DNA from: Faecalicatena_A orotica
GTDB taxonomy: Bacteria; Bacillota; Clostridia; Lachnospirales; Lachnospiraceae
Assembly (NCBI RefSeq): GCF_040545875.1
Contig: NZ_JBEPMR010000006.1
Direction: 5' to 3' (one strand)
DNA: 64,000 nucleotides
The translations under genes and the position numbers were made by a program. This document shows, piece after piece, positions 50,401 through 58,322 of this stretch. How positions within the stretch are numbered: position 1 is the stretch's first letter; the number at the start of each line of letters is the position of its first letter. Under the pieces are notes generated by a model. That model had not been told where the DNA came from and did not search any database. It saw only the letters and a program-made list of their open reading frames with translations.

Positions 50401-50582
50401 GTAAAAATTTGATAGATGCAATGAAGTTATACAAGAAAACTTTCAACGATGATTTCCCAACGATGCCTTTAGCGGAATCACGAACCGATGAAGAATTGAT
50501 TGATATAATCAATGCGTGTGTGGAACAGAAGAAAGATGTATATGACATTGGATATTTACGGTTGGAAGATGTTCAGTATTAG
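50397..50582 (+). CDS. Small hypothetical protein, 61 aa
   Basis: The ATG overlaps the preceding stop. The protein (MSKNLIDAMKLYKKTFNDDFP, then LIDIINACVEQKKDVYDIGYLRL) is helical and acidic, similar to small phage proteins of unknown role. Confidence 0.6.
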   Translation: MSKNLIDAMKLYKKTFNDDFPTMPLAESRTDEELIDIINACVEQKKDVYDIGYLRLEDVQY

Positions 50583-50600
50583 GAAATCCCCACAGGAACG

Positions 50601-50648
50601 AAAACAACCGCTATATGACGCTTATATGAGGTCACAGGCGGTTGTTTT
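50601..50648 (+). terminator. Hairpin after small late genes
   Basis: AAAACAACCGC (50601-50611) pairs with GCGGTTGTTTT (50638-50648) over a 26-base loop. The 3-prime arm supplies the T run. It lies 19 bases past the 61-residue gene. Confidence 0.55.
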
Positions 50649-50668
50649 GTACCTCATTGAAAGAAAGG

Positions 50669-50836
50669 ATGAAAAACAAAATAATGATTGAACCAGCCGC
50701 ACCACCGGCAACAACCCCGGCGGCCGATATTGTGATAATAAATCAGTTTCCCGGCAACGTCAAGCGGTTTTTGAAATTGCTTCATATAAGCGTTTTAAGC
50801 CTTCATGTGCAGAAATACCAACACATTATGTTTTAG
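50669..50836 (+). CDS. Possible 55-residue peptide (weak)
   Basis: An open frame from ATG with a Pro/Ala-rich start (MIEPAAPPATTPAADIVIINQF from the second Met, in parts). The purine run GAAAGAAAGG touches the first ATG, so spacing is poor. Nothing else supports it. The stretch 50583-50911 otherwise holds only the hairpin. Confidence 0.25.
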   Translation: MKNKIMIEPAAPPATTPAADIVIINQFPGNVKRFLKLLHISVLSLHVQKYQHIMF

Positions 50837-50911
50837 CCTGTATATGAGCAATATATGAGGTGTGAGAACCAAAAGAAAGTGATAAGATACCAGTGATAGA
50901 AGGTGATACTA

Positions 50912-51112
50912 ATGGAGTTTTATAAAAATAATCCAACTGATAAAATATGGTGGCTGGAAACGGAAGCAATAGGCGAATGGCTTTTCAGTTTTGACAAAAA
51001 GACGGTGTTTAATATGTTCCGGGATTATCCCCATAAATTAACACCAGAACAAAAGGAAATCTTTGATGAAGAAAATCCATATTGGGCTGATTTCTTCAAA
51101 GAAAGACAATAG
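50912..51112 (+). CDS. Small hypothetical protein, 66 aa
   Basis: The ATG at 50912 has GAAGGTG 6 bases upstream. The protein (MEFYKNNPTDKIWWLETEAIG, then FNMFRDYPHKLTPEQKEIFDEE) is rich in aromatic residues and looks like a compact globular protein common in Clostridia elements. It is the last gene before attR, a position often used by cargo genes. Confidence 0.65.
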   Translation: MEFYKNNPTDKIWWLETEAIGEWLFSFDKKTVFNMFRDYPHKLTPEQKEIFDEENPYWADFFKERQ

Positions 51113-51148
51113 CATTTTTTGAAAGTTAATTTTCAAGATTATTTTATA

Positions 51149-51176
51149 GGGTGGCATTTGCCACCCTTTTGCCACC
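51149..51176 (+). repeat. Integrase arm-type direct repeats, right, with hairpin
   Basis: TTGCCACC at 51158-51165 and 51169-51176, eleven bases apart, as at the left end. The first copy is also paired with an inverted GGGTGGCA (51149-51156), so the segment can fold as a terminator-like hairpin followed by TTTT. Confidence 0.65.
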
Positions 51177-51230
51177 TTTGGGAGAGGTTCGCAAGAAACC
51201 CCACGAACACAAAACTATTAAACAAGTTGA

Positions 51231-51254
51231 AAGAACGCCGTAAAATCAACACTT
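51231..51254 (+). other. Right attachment site (attR)
   Basis: Direct copy of the left site, sharing the core GCCGTAAAATCAA at 51237-51249, two mismatches in 24 bases. The next 157 bases to the gene at 51412 hold its promoter region and nothing else obvious. Confidence 0.75.
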
Positions 51255-51411
51255 AGAAAATCTTATGAACTCTAAGGAACACCCGAAAAATTGAACTCGC
51301 ATTAGTTTAACATATCAGCAGACACGAGTACACTGGATTATGATATACTATTCATAGAAATAAAAACTGGCTGCGGTTCTATAAAAAGTGTTTAGAAAGG
51401 AGAAATGCAGT

Positions 51412-51789
51412 ATGAGTGATAAGGCAGAACAACTGAAAATTTTAAAAGAAATCTTCAAGGAAGATTTCGAAGAAATTGATGCCGGTGTCCGAAGCGGAGG
51501 GGATACTACATTGTTTGAAGTAACGAGTATTGAAGGAGTGGCGATTCCGGATGGGCTTACCATTATCGTCAATTTTGATAATGGTAAAAAGCTAGGCTGG
51601 GCCGGACCAAGCTCACCTCTCTACACATCTGAACGTTTTGACGAGCGGTTTAAAGGGAATCTGAACATATTTGTTATGAAAAAAAAGAAGGTCCTGAAAC
51701 AAATTCATACAACTTATAATCAGGAAACCTTCAAAAAAAGGACAGATACATATAGCTTTCAGGAAATATTAGATTCTGTGGAATTCTGA
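51412..51789 (+). CDS. Hypothetical protein, 125 aa
   Basis: The ATG at 51412 is 9 bases past AAAGGAG. Acidic N-terminal half with a beta pattern (TTLFEVTSIEGVAIPDGLTIIVNF), basic C-terminal half (FVMKKKKVLKQIHTTYN). I do not recognise a family. It is the first chromosomal gene right of the element. Confidence 0.6.
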   Translation: MSDKAEQLKILKEIFKEDFEEIDAGVRSGGDTTLFEVTSIEGVAIPDGLTIIVNFDNGKKLGWAGPSSPLYTSERFDERFKGNLNIFVMKKKKVLKQIHTTYNQETFKKRTDTYSFQEILDSVEF

Positions 51790-51877
51790 TCATGACTGCT
51801 CATAACCTCACAGCTGCTTCTAAGGTGCATATATTATTATTGAGACTTTATCTCATTTCCCCGAAAGGAGAATCACT

Positions 51878-52879
51878 ATGAAGGAGCAAGAAAAAAGGAG
51901 TATGAGTAATCCAGAGAATATGTCTGTGCCCTCAAATATAGCTGCAAATGCTGATGAGCCTGACGCGCCGCAGAATCTGATCGCGGTGGCTGACGGTCCG
52001 ATAAGAATCAACACGTCATGGGACGGGGCAGCCGGAGCTGAACTGTATAAGGTGTACCGCAGTACAACGGTTTCCGGCCCATATGAGCTGGTTGGGCTGA
52101 CGGCAGCAACGTCATACACGGATGCAGGCCTGACACCAAATACCACTTACTATTACCGGGTGTCGGCCACGGCGGGCACTACAGAAGGGGCTTTGAGTAA
52201 TATCGCGTCTGCCACCACGGATGCCGATGTACCAATGCCGACGAATGTAATAGCTACACCGGTGAGCCAGACGCAGATCAATACGACGTGGAACCCTGTA
52301 CCGAATGCTATGGCCTATGCAGTTTACCGCAGTACGACACCGGACGGGACATACCAGTATGTTGGCACGGCTTCCGGCCCGGCCTACAGTGATACGGGAC
52401 TGACGCCGGGAACGACCTACTATTACCGGGTGGCTGCCATTGTCGGCGGAGCGGAGGGAACTCCGAGCGCATACGCGGCAGCGACTACCTACCCGGCAGT
52501 CACCGTGCCTCAGACGCCGGAAAATGTGCAGGCGCTGGTGTTAAGCTGTACGGAGGTCCTCGTCACATGGGAAGCATCTGCCGGGGCGGAAGGGTACTAT
52601 GTGTACCGCAGTGAATCTGCCGTAGGCCCATACCAACTTATAAGTATAATAGGTTCACTATCTTATATCGATACTGGACTTACACCATGTACCACTTATT
52701 ATTATTACGTACAGGCGTACGCTGGCACCCAGTTTAGTCCACAGAGTGTACCAGTCAGCATAGAAACACCGTCATGCGGGACGCCTGTTGAGCCATGCAG
52801 GCCATGCTGCTGCCCACGCTGTGGGTGCAGTCCGTGCCGCTGTTCCAGAGAACAGCATCACAATCCATGCAGCCGGTAA
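51878..52879 (+). CDS. Three-repeat fibronectin type III protein with Cys-rich tail
   Basis: Three FnIII domains of about 88 residues (about 28-112, 116-203, 209-297), each with a W at strand B and a repeated closing pattern (YTDAGLTPNTTYYYRV, YSDTGLTPGTTYYYRV, YIDTGLTPCTTYYYYV). The last 34 residues hold ten cysteines, in CC, CCC and CxC clusters. There is no signal peptide, membrane span or sortase motif. FnIII domains in bacteria usually sit in secreted glycosidases. Here the tail resembles Cys-rich spore coat proteins, so a spore-surface protein exported by mother-cell assembly is a hypothesis. AAAGGAG is 7 bases before the ATG. Confidence 0.8.
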   Translation: MKEQEKRSMSNPENMSVPSNIAANADEPDAPQNLIAVADGPIRINTSWDGAAGAELYKVYRSTTVSGPYELVGLTAATSYTDAGLTPNTTYYYRVSATAGTTEGALSNIASATTDADVPMPTNVIATPVSQTQINTTWNPVPNAMAYAVYRSTTPDGTYQYVGTASGPAYSDTGLTPGTTYYYRVAAIVGGAEGTPSAYAAATTYPAVTVPQTPENVQALVLSCTEVLVTWEASAGAEGYYVYRSESAVGPYQLISIIGSLSYIDTGLTPCTTYYYYVQAYAGTQFSPQSVPVSIETPSCGTPVEPCRPCCCPRCGCSPCRCSREQHHNPCSR

Positions 52880-52904
52880 GTGATAGGAAAATATTAAAAA
52901 GAAG

Positions 52905-52936
52905 AAACGTCCGGGTGAAAACCTGGGCGTTTTCTT
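52905..52936 (+). terminator. Terminator after FnIII gene
   Basis: AAACGTCCGGGT (52905-52916) pairs with ACCTGGGCGTTT (52921-52932) with two G-U pairs, followed by TCTT. It closes the single-gene unit. Confidence 0.7.
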
Positions 52937-53045
52937 ACGTCTGTAAATCGAAATTATAGACAAAACCTATAAGTATCATTGTATATGCCAATTATTAATT
53001 AGTGAATAAATAAGGACAATGATAAAATATAAACAGACTGTACAA

Positions 53046-53067
53046 GGCCCCGCAACATACCGGGGCC
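53046..53067 (+). other. Leader hairpin before double-cubane reductase gene
   Basis: GGCCCCG (53046-53052) pairs perfectly with CGGGGCC (53061-53067), ending about 13 bases before the ribosome site GGAGG. It may modulate translation or stabilise the message; no U run follows. Confidence 0.45.
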
Positions 53068-53094
53068 GGAGATGATTAATTGGAGGACTTGAAA

Positions 53095-54246
53095 ATGGAA
53101 GTAATTAAAGATCTGCCGGAAGTATTTGAGGAGTTTGCAGAACAGCGGAAGAATTCATTTCTGACTGTCAAGGAATTAAAGGATAAGGGGATTCCGATTG
53201 TGGGGGCTTACTGCACCTATTTCCCACAGGAGATCGCGATGGCAATGGGCGCTGCCACGGTAGGGCTGTGTTCCACATCAGATGAGACGATTCCGGTGGC
53301 TGAGAGAGACCTGCCGAAGAACTTGTGTCCGCTGATCAAATCCAGTTATGGATTTGCCATCACAGATAAATGTCCGTTCTTTTATTTTTCAGATGTGGTA
53401 GTAGGGGAAACTACCTGTGACGGAAAAAAGAAAATGTATGAGTACATGGCAGAGTTTAAGGATGTATTTCTCATGGAACTGCCGAACAGCCAGAGGGAAG
53501 AGGGCCTTAAACTGTGGAAGAGTGAGATTATCCGTTTCAAGGAGTATTTAGAGAATAAGTTCGATGTGGAGATAACTGAGGACCAGATCCGTGATGCGAT
53601 AAAGGTTAATAACGCAGGCAGGCGTTCCTTAAAAAGGCTGTATGAGGTCATGAAGCATGACCCTGCGCCGATCAAAGGACAGGATTTGTTTAAGGTGCTC
53701 TATGGCAGTACGTTTAAGTTTGACAGAAAAGCAATTCCGGCGGAGGTCGATGCACTGGTTGATAAGATTGAAAAAGAGTATGCCGAAGGTATCATGCAGG
53801 AAGAGAAGCCCCGTATTCTGGTGACAGGATGTCCGGTGGGAGGCGCTACGGAGAAGGTTATCAAAGCGATTGAAGATAACGGTGGTATTGTTGTTACCTA
53901 TGAAAACTGTACCGGGGCAAAATCCATTGACAAGCTGGTAGATGAGGACAATCCGGATGTGTATGATGCACTGGCGAGACGTTATCTGAATATCGGATGT
54001 TCTGTCATGACCCCGAATCCGAACCGGCTGGAGCTTATGGGACGCCTGATTGATGAATATCAGGTCGACGGAGTTGTGGAAGTGCTGCTTCAGGCCTGCC
54101 ATACATATAGCGTGGAATCAAAAGGAATCCGTGATTTTGTAAATGAGAAAAAAGGAATCCCGTACATCAGCGTTGAGACAGACTATTCCCAGGCTGATAT
54201 CGGTCAGCTGAACACAAGGATTGCGGCGTTTATAGAGATGTTATAA
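53095..54246 (+). CDS. Double-cubane-cluster reductase (HgdB/YjiM family)
   Basis: The 383-residue protein is close in pattern to E. coli YjiM and the double-cubane cluster protein group: GAYCTYFPQEIAMAMGA (C40), LCSTSDET (C59), LCPLIKSSYGFA (C78), DKCPFFYFSDVVVGETTCDGKKKM in parts (C93, C108), and the C-terminal domain with VTGCPVGGATEKV and EVLLQACHTYSVE. Those proteins hold an [8Fe-9S] cluster and perform ATP-driven low-potential reduction of small molecules. The ATG at 53095 is 8 bases past GGAGG. The activator gene follows. Confidence 0.85.
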   Translation: MEVIKDLPEVFEEFAEQRKNSFLTVKELKDKGIPIVGAYCTYFPQEIAMAMGAATVGLCSTSDETIPVAERDLPKNLCPLIKSSYGFAITDKCPFFYFSDVVVGETTCDGKKKMYEYMAEFKDVFLMELPNSQREEGLKLWKSEIIRFKEYLENKFDVEITEDQIRDAIKVNNAGRRSLKRLYEVMKHDPAPIKGQDLFKVLYGSTFKFDRKAIPAEVDALVDKIEKEYAEGIMQEEKPRILVTGCPVGGATEKVIKAIEDNGGIVVTYENCTGAKSIDKLVDEDNPDVYDALARRYLNIGCSVMTPNPNRLELMGRLIDEYQVDGVVEVLLQACHTYSVESKGIRDFVNEKKGIPYISVETDYSQADIGQLNTRIAAFIEML

Positions 54247-54323
54247 AGGGCTGTCCGGCAGAGACGATGCATCGTTTTGGGCTGATATATGGTAAACCTG
54301 TAAAGGACGGAAGGTATAAGAGG

Positions 54324-55109
54324 ATGGATTATGTAGGGATAGATATAGGTTCTACCGCGTCGAAGGTAGTGGCAAGAGGTGGGAAAGATCTGCATTTTAC
54401 CCTGCCTACGGGATGGAACAGCAAGGAAACAGCAATGGTGATTGAAGACAGACTGCGCGAGGCCGGTGTGGATGTCCGTTCGGATGCGACGAAAACAATC
54501 GCGACAGGCTACGGGCGTGTGGCTGTTGATTTTGCCGATTATGTGGTTACGGAAATCACCTGCCATGCCAGGGGAGGCATTGAATTTGCAGGAAAAGACT
54601 GTGCGATCATTGATGTAGGGGGACAGGATACAAAAGTGATCCTTGTCAGACAGGGAATGGTACAGGATTTCCTGATGAATGACAAGTGTTCTGCGGGTAC
54701 GGGAAAGTTTCTGGAGATTATGGCAAACCGCCTTGGTATTACTCTGCAGGAACTATTTGATATTGCGTCACAGGGAGATGTTCTGCCGATCAGTTCCCTC
54801 TGCACAGTGTTTGCAGAATCAGAGATTATCAGTTACATCGGTGAAGGAAGAAAAAGGGAAGATATTGCAGCGGGTGTTGTAGACTCCGTAGCGGCGAAAG
54901 TAGCCCAGATGAGCCTGCGCCGGGAACTGCCGGAGAAGATTATGCTGACAGGGGGATTAAGTGAAAGTACATATTTTGCAAAGATCCTGTCAGATAAAAT
55001 CGGAAGAAAAGTAGAGAATACGAGTCATGGAAGATATGCCGGGGCATTGGGCGCGGCAATTCTGGCAGAAGAAAAATCAAAGAGGAGAGCAAAGAAAAAT
55101 GAACATTAA
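54324..55109 (+). CDS. ATP-dependent activator (HgdC/YjiL family)
   Basis: The 261-residue ASKHA ATPase starts MDYVGIDIGSTASKVV, with GGQDTKVILV and LTGGLSESTYF. The cluster cysteines are in KCSAGTGKF and LCTVFAESEII. It should form a [4Fe-4S]-bridged dimer that loads electrons on the reductase upstream. The ATG at 54324 has GGAAGG 9 bases upstream; a longer reading from 54267 lacks one. The next gene begins inside its last codons. Confidence 0.92.
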   Translation: MDYVGIDIGSTASKVVARGGKDLHFTLPTGWNSKETAMVIEDRLREAGVDVRSDATKTIATGYGRVAVDFADYVVTEITCHARGGIEFAGKDCAIIDVGGQDTKVILVRQGMVQDFLMNDKCSAGTGKFLEIMANRLGITLQELFDIASQGDVLPISSLCTVFAESEIISYIGEGRKREDIAAGVVDSVAAKVAQMSLRRELPEKIMLTGGLSESTYFAKILSDKIGRKVENTSHGRYAGALGAAILAEEKSKRRAKKNEH

Positions 55110-55590
55110 GAACGAGGCAAGTGTCGATAAAATAAGAAAGGATGCCGAGGATTATTTCAGAGGGGGATACTTTTGCTGTGAAGCTGTTATGGCGGCAATC
55201 CGGGATAATTTTGAACTGGATGTACCAAAAGAAGTGATAGCAATGGCAACCGGTATGGCGGTTGGCGCCGGGCATTCGGGATGCATGTGCGGAGCTTTGA
55301 ATGGCGGAATCCTTGCATTGGGACTGCTTTTTGGCCGCACGGAGCAGAATGGGCCGAAAGACCCGAAGGCGGTTAAATGTATGGAACTGACAAATGAACT
55401 CCACACCTGGTTCAAGGAGGCAAGCGGGAAGAATTCTGTCTGCTGCCGTGTATTGACCAAAGAATTTGATATGGGGAAAGGGGAGCATAAAGAACAGTGT
55501 GTCCGTTATACAGGACTCTGTGCAGGAAAAGTGGCAGAAATCGTAATACGTGAGTTCGGACTCACCAATACCGATGAAGAGACAGCATAG
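55099..55590 (+). CDS. C_GCAxxG_C_C family redox protein
   Basis: The 163-residue protein has the family signature: YFCCEAVMAA near the N-terminus, GAGHSGCMCGALNGG (the GCxCGAxxGG core), and further cysteines in SVCCRVL and QCVRYTGLCAG. The family is of unknown function but occurs with Fe-S and corrinoid enzymes in anaerobes, and probably binds a metal cluster or carries thiols. GAGGAG precedes the ATG at 55099, which overlaps the activator's end. Confidence 0.9.
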   Translation: MNIKNEASVDKIRKDAEDYFRGGYFCCEAVMAAIRDNFELDVPKEVIAMATGMAVGAGHSGCMCGALNGGILALGLLFGRTEQNGPKDPKAVKCMELTNELHTWFKEASGKNSVCCRVLTKEFDMGKGEHKEQCVRYTGLCAGKVAEIVIREFGLTNTDEETA

Positions 55591-55623
55591 GGATACATAA
55601 TAAGAGGAACAGGGAGAGAGGGA

Positions 55624-56577
55624 ATGAAAGATAAAATACATAAAGTACCACTGCCGTTGTGCGGTGTCATGCTCGGATGCGCGGCACTTGGCAATCTGCT
55701 GCAAAGTTATTCGGAAGGACTTCGCTATATCTGCGGGATCGCCGCGGCTTTTCTGTTTATACTGATTCTGCTGAAACTGATCCTTTTTCCAGAAATGTTC
55801 AGGGAAGATATGAAGAATCCGATCATGGCAAGTGTGTCTGGGACATTTTCAATGGCACTGATGATTCTCAGCACATATTTAAAACCATTTATCAAGGGAG
55901 GCGCTTATTATATCTGGCTTTTTGCACTGGCGCTGCATATTGTGCTGATCGTCTTCTTTACATTCCGGTTCATCGTGCATATACAGATGCTGAAAATATT
56001 CGCGAGTTACTATATTGTATATGTCGGGATTGCAGTGGCGGCGATTACTGCGCCGGCCTATGAAAAAACGGGGATTGGAAGTGCGGCATTCTGGTTCGGG
56101 TTTGTGTCACTGATCGTGCTTTTGATACTGGTGACATACCGATACGCAAAGTTCAGGCAGATACCGGAACCGGCAAAACCGTTGATCTGTATCTACGCGG
56201 CACCGGCCAGCCTGTGCATTGCAGGCTATGTGCAGTCCGTGGCAGTCAAATCAAAGGGATTTCTCGTTGGAATGCTTATCCTCGCCAGTATCCTGTATGT
56301 GTTTGCACTGGTAAATGCGGTGCGCTTCATGAAAATGCCGTTTTACCCAAGCTATGCTTCATTTACGTTTCCATTTGTGATCAGCGCCATCGCTGTGAAA
56401 CAGGCCGCAGCCTGTCTTGGCAGCCTGGGGCTGCAGGTGCCGGGAATACAGATTCTGGTGCTGGCAGAGACCGTGATTGCGGTGGTTCTTGTCCTGTATA
56501 CATTTATCAGATTTATGCAGTACATTTTTGTGCCGCAGAGGAAATATAGTATACCGGAAAAAGAACCGGCCCAGTAA
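55624..56577 (+). CDS. TDT-family (SLAC1/TehA-like) transporter
   Basis: The 317-residue protein has about ten membrane helices. The opening LPLCGVMLGCAALGNLLQ matches the TDT (tellurite-resistance/dicarboxylate) family, and FRFIVHIQMLKI and PASLCIAGYVQSV lie at positions of family helices. Such channels move dicarboxylates, sulfite or other small anions. It follows the reductase genes, so it may import or export the substrate or product. GGGAGAGAGGG precedes the ATG. Confidence 0.8.
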   Translation: MKDKIHKVPLPLCGVMLGCAALGNLLQSYSEGLRYICGIAAAFLFILILLKLILFPEMFREDMKNPIMASVSGTFSMALMILSTYLKPFIKGGAYYIWLFALALHIVLIVFFTFRFIVHIQMLKIFASYYIVYVGIAVAAITAPAYEKTGIGSAAFWFGFVSLIVLLILVTYRYAKFRQIPEPAKPLICIYAAPASLCIAGYVQSVAVKSKGFLVGMLILASILYVFALVNAVRFMKMPFYPSYASFTFPFVISAIAVKQAAACLGSLGLQVPGIQILVLAETVIAVVLVLYTFIRFMQYIFVPQRKYSIPEKEPAQ

Positions 56578-57690
56578 TCAGCGGATACTTTTTTCAATTT
56601 CGATGATTCTGTCATAACATTTCTCAAAGAATATCTGATAACCCGCGCAGAAGTAATTTTCATACAGCCCGGTGGAGGGATTGAAATCCCGGTTCCGCTG
56701 ACAGCCGCCCCGGCAGAGGCGGCTGTATTTGCATTCTCTGCACTTTTCATTCAGTTTTAAGGAGCGTTCAACAAATCCGATCGCTTCCCGCCTTTCATTG
56801 ATATGATCCAGCCGGTGTTCATTAAAATTACCAAGGCAGTATTCGTCCAGCATATAGAAATCACACGGATAGACGCTGCCGTCTGCTTCGACAACATTCT
56901 GAATTCCGCAGGAACCTCTCTGATCACAGGATTCCGCCATATATCCGGCGGCAAGTCCGATATAATTTTCAAACTGCCTGATATAAGGCTGGCGGCCATA
57001 CTTAAGATCTTCATACCACAGGTCGAATAAATCTGTGAGGAACTGTCCGTATTTTTCCGGTGTGAGAGAATAAGGCGTCTTCTCATGACCTTCATCCAGA
57101 GGGTCGAGACAGGCGATATACTGCTGGTAATTCCAGCCATGTTTCTGATAATCCCGGTAAATCTTTTTGACATTATCCGCGACTGCAGGTGTCACGACCG
57201 TCAGGATATTATATTCCACCTGAAATTCGTCCATCAGCCTTGCCGCCTCACTGGTCCGGGCATAAGTGCCCCCGCCGTTTTTTGTATGGCGAAGCGAGTC
57301 ATGGATATCCTGTGTGCCGTCTAAGGAAAGACCGATCAGAAAGTTATTTTCCCGGAAGAAACGGCACCACTTTTCATCGATTACATATCCATTTGTCTGC
57401 AGGGCATTGTGGACCTGAATCTGGTTTTTATTATACTGTTTCTGATAGTCCACAGCCTTTTTGAAAAAATCCAGCCCTCTTAGGGTTGGTTCCCCGCCCT
57501 GAAAGGCATAGCTGATCATTCCTTCCGCACGCAGCATAGTCTTGCGGATGACATTTTTTAATGTTTGTTCGGACATGAATCCGAAAGATTCCTGAGAACG
57601 TTTTTGTGCCTCATCACAGTAAAAGCAGTAGTCACAGGACATATTGCACATACTTGAGGAAGGTTTGATTAAAACACTGACAGCAGGCAT
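56578..57690 (-). CDS. Anaerobic sulfatase-maturase-type radical SAM protein
   Basis: About 370 residues. The radical SAM cluster is C15-x3-C19-x2-C22 (CNMSCDYCFYC). AFQGGEPTLRG binds S-adenosylmethionine. The SPASM domain has CGIQNVVEADGSVYPCDFY, CRECKYSRLCRGGC and FCAGYQIFF for two more [4Fe-4S] clusters. Such enzymes convert a Cys or Ser of sulfatases to formylglycine. No sulfatase lies in the window, so the client may be distant or of another kind. The ATG at 57690 is 7 bases past AAAGGGGA. It converges on the TDT gene, with no base between the stops. Confidence 0.9.
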   Translation of the reverse strand: MPAVSVLIKPSSSMCNMSCDYCFYCDEAQKRSQESFGFMSEQTLKNVIRKTMLRAEGMISYAFQGGEPTLRGLDFFKKAVDYQKQYNKNQIQVHNALQTNGYVIDEKWCRFFRENNFLIGLSLDGTQDIHDSLRHTKNGGGTYARTSEAARLMDEFQVEYNILTVVTPAVADNVKKIYRDYQKHGWNYQQYIACLDPLDEGHEKTPYSLTPEKYGQFLTDLFDLWYEDLKYGRQPYIRQFENYIGLAAGYMAESCDQRGSCGIQNVVEADGSVYPCDFYMLDEYCLGNFNEHRLDHINERREAIGFVERSLKLNEKCRECKYSRLCRGGCQRNRDFNPSTGLYENYFCAGYQIFFEKCYDRIIEIEKSIR

Positions 57691-57743
57691 CGTAGATTCC
57701 CCTTTCAATTTAAGATAACTTCACCGAACCGATATATTCAGAT

Positions 57744-58322
57744 TCAGATGTGTATGACATGAGTGACGGTATAGTAAGATACTTCGAGTAAACCACAAAG
57801 TACCATGACCAGAATTGGATTTAATTTTACCTTACGCAGCAGCACGACTGCAAGGATAAAATACAGGACCATACGGACAGAAACATTTTCCCGGGTAAAG
57901 GAGATCAGGCCGTTTACAAAAAATGCGGAGATTATGATGGTAAGTCCGGCTTTGGCAATCATGGCTACCACTGCGGGCCGCAGCGAGGCAAGTGTCCCCT
58001 GAAGGAGGGAAAGATTCCTGTATTTGGTATAGATAAAGGCGAGGAGTGTGACAAAAATACAGGACGGGAGGATGCATCCGAGTGTTGCTGCGACGGCACC
58101 TGGTGTCCCGGCAATCTGTGTGCCCACGAAAGTCGCGGCATTCACGGCAATCGGACCGGGGGTCATCTCTGCAATTGTGACAAGGTCCGTGAACGCATTC
58201 ATAGTCAGCCAGTGATTGAGTGTGACGACCTGTTCCTGAATAAGAGGCATGGCCGCATATCCCCCGCCGAAGCTGAAACAGCCAATCTGGAGAAAGCTTA
58301 AAAACAGTTTGAGATATATCAT
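57744..58322 (-). CDS. Chromate transporter, half 2 (ChrA family)
   Basis: The 192-residue membrane protein is a single-domain ChrA unit: FSFGGGYAAMPLIQEQVV (signature of the family) and EMTPGPIAVNAATFVG, with five to six membrane helices. AGGAGG lies 8 bases before the ATG, which overlaps the stop of the partner gene (ATGA). Two short homologous halves in tandem form the working antiport unit, known for chromate export but possibly for another oxyanion. Confidence 0.92.
   Translation of the reverse strand: MIYLKLFLSFLQIGCFSFGGGYAAMPLIQEQVVTLNHWLTMNAFTDLVTIAEMTPGPIAVNAATFVGTQIAGTPGAVAATLGCILPSCIFVTLLAFIYTKYRNLSLLQGTLASLRPAVVAMIAKAGLTIIISAFFVNGLISFTRENVSVRMVLYFILAVVLLRKVKLNPILVMVLCGLLEVSYYTVTHVIHI

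Larger units (their letters stand above)
36359..51254. mobile_element. Integrated phage-like element, 14.9 kb (satellite or reduced prophage)
   Basis: The boundaries are 24-bp direct repeats with two mismatches. Inside are a minus-strand integrase and repressor, then plus-strand genes: Cro-like protein, PrimPol-helicase, iteron origin, many small proteins, tail assembly chaperone-like protein, tape measure, gp10-like protein, sigma factor and an HTH protein. The left half layout (integrase, divergent repressor/Cro, primase, origin) is that of phage-inducible islands; the presence of tape measure and gp10 genes is not. No large terminase, portal, protease, capsid, holin-lysin module was found in any frame I examined. 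Confidence 0.75.

Noticed and set aside
53046..53067. Riboswitch before the double-cubane reductase operon
   Set aside because: Only one short hairpin is visible, without the conserved core of any riboswitch class I know.
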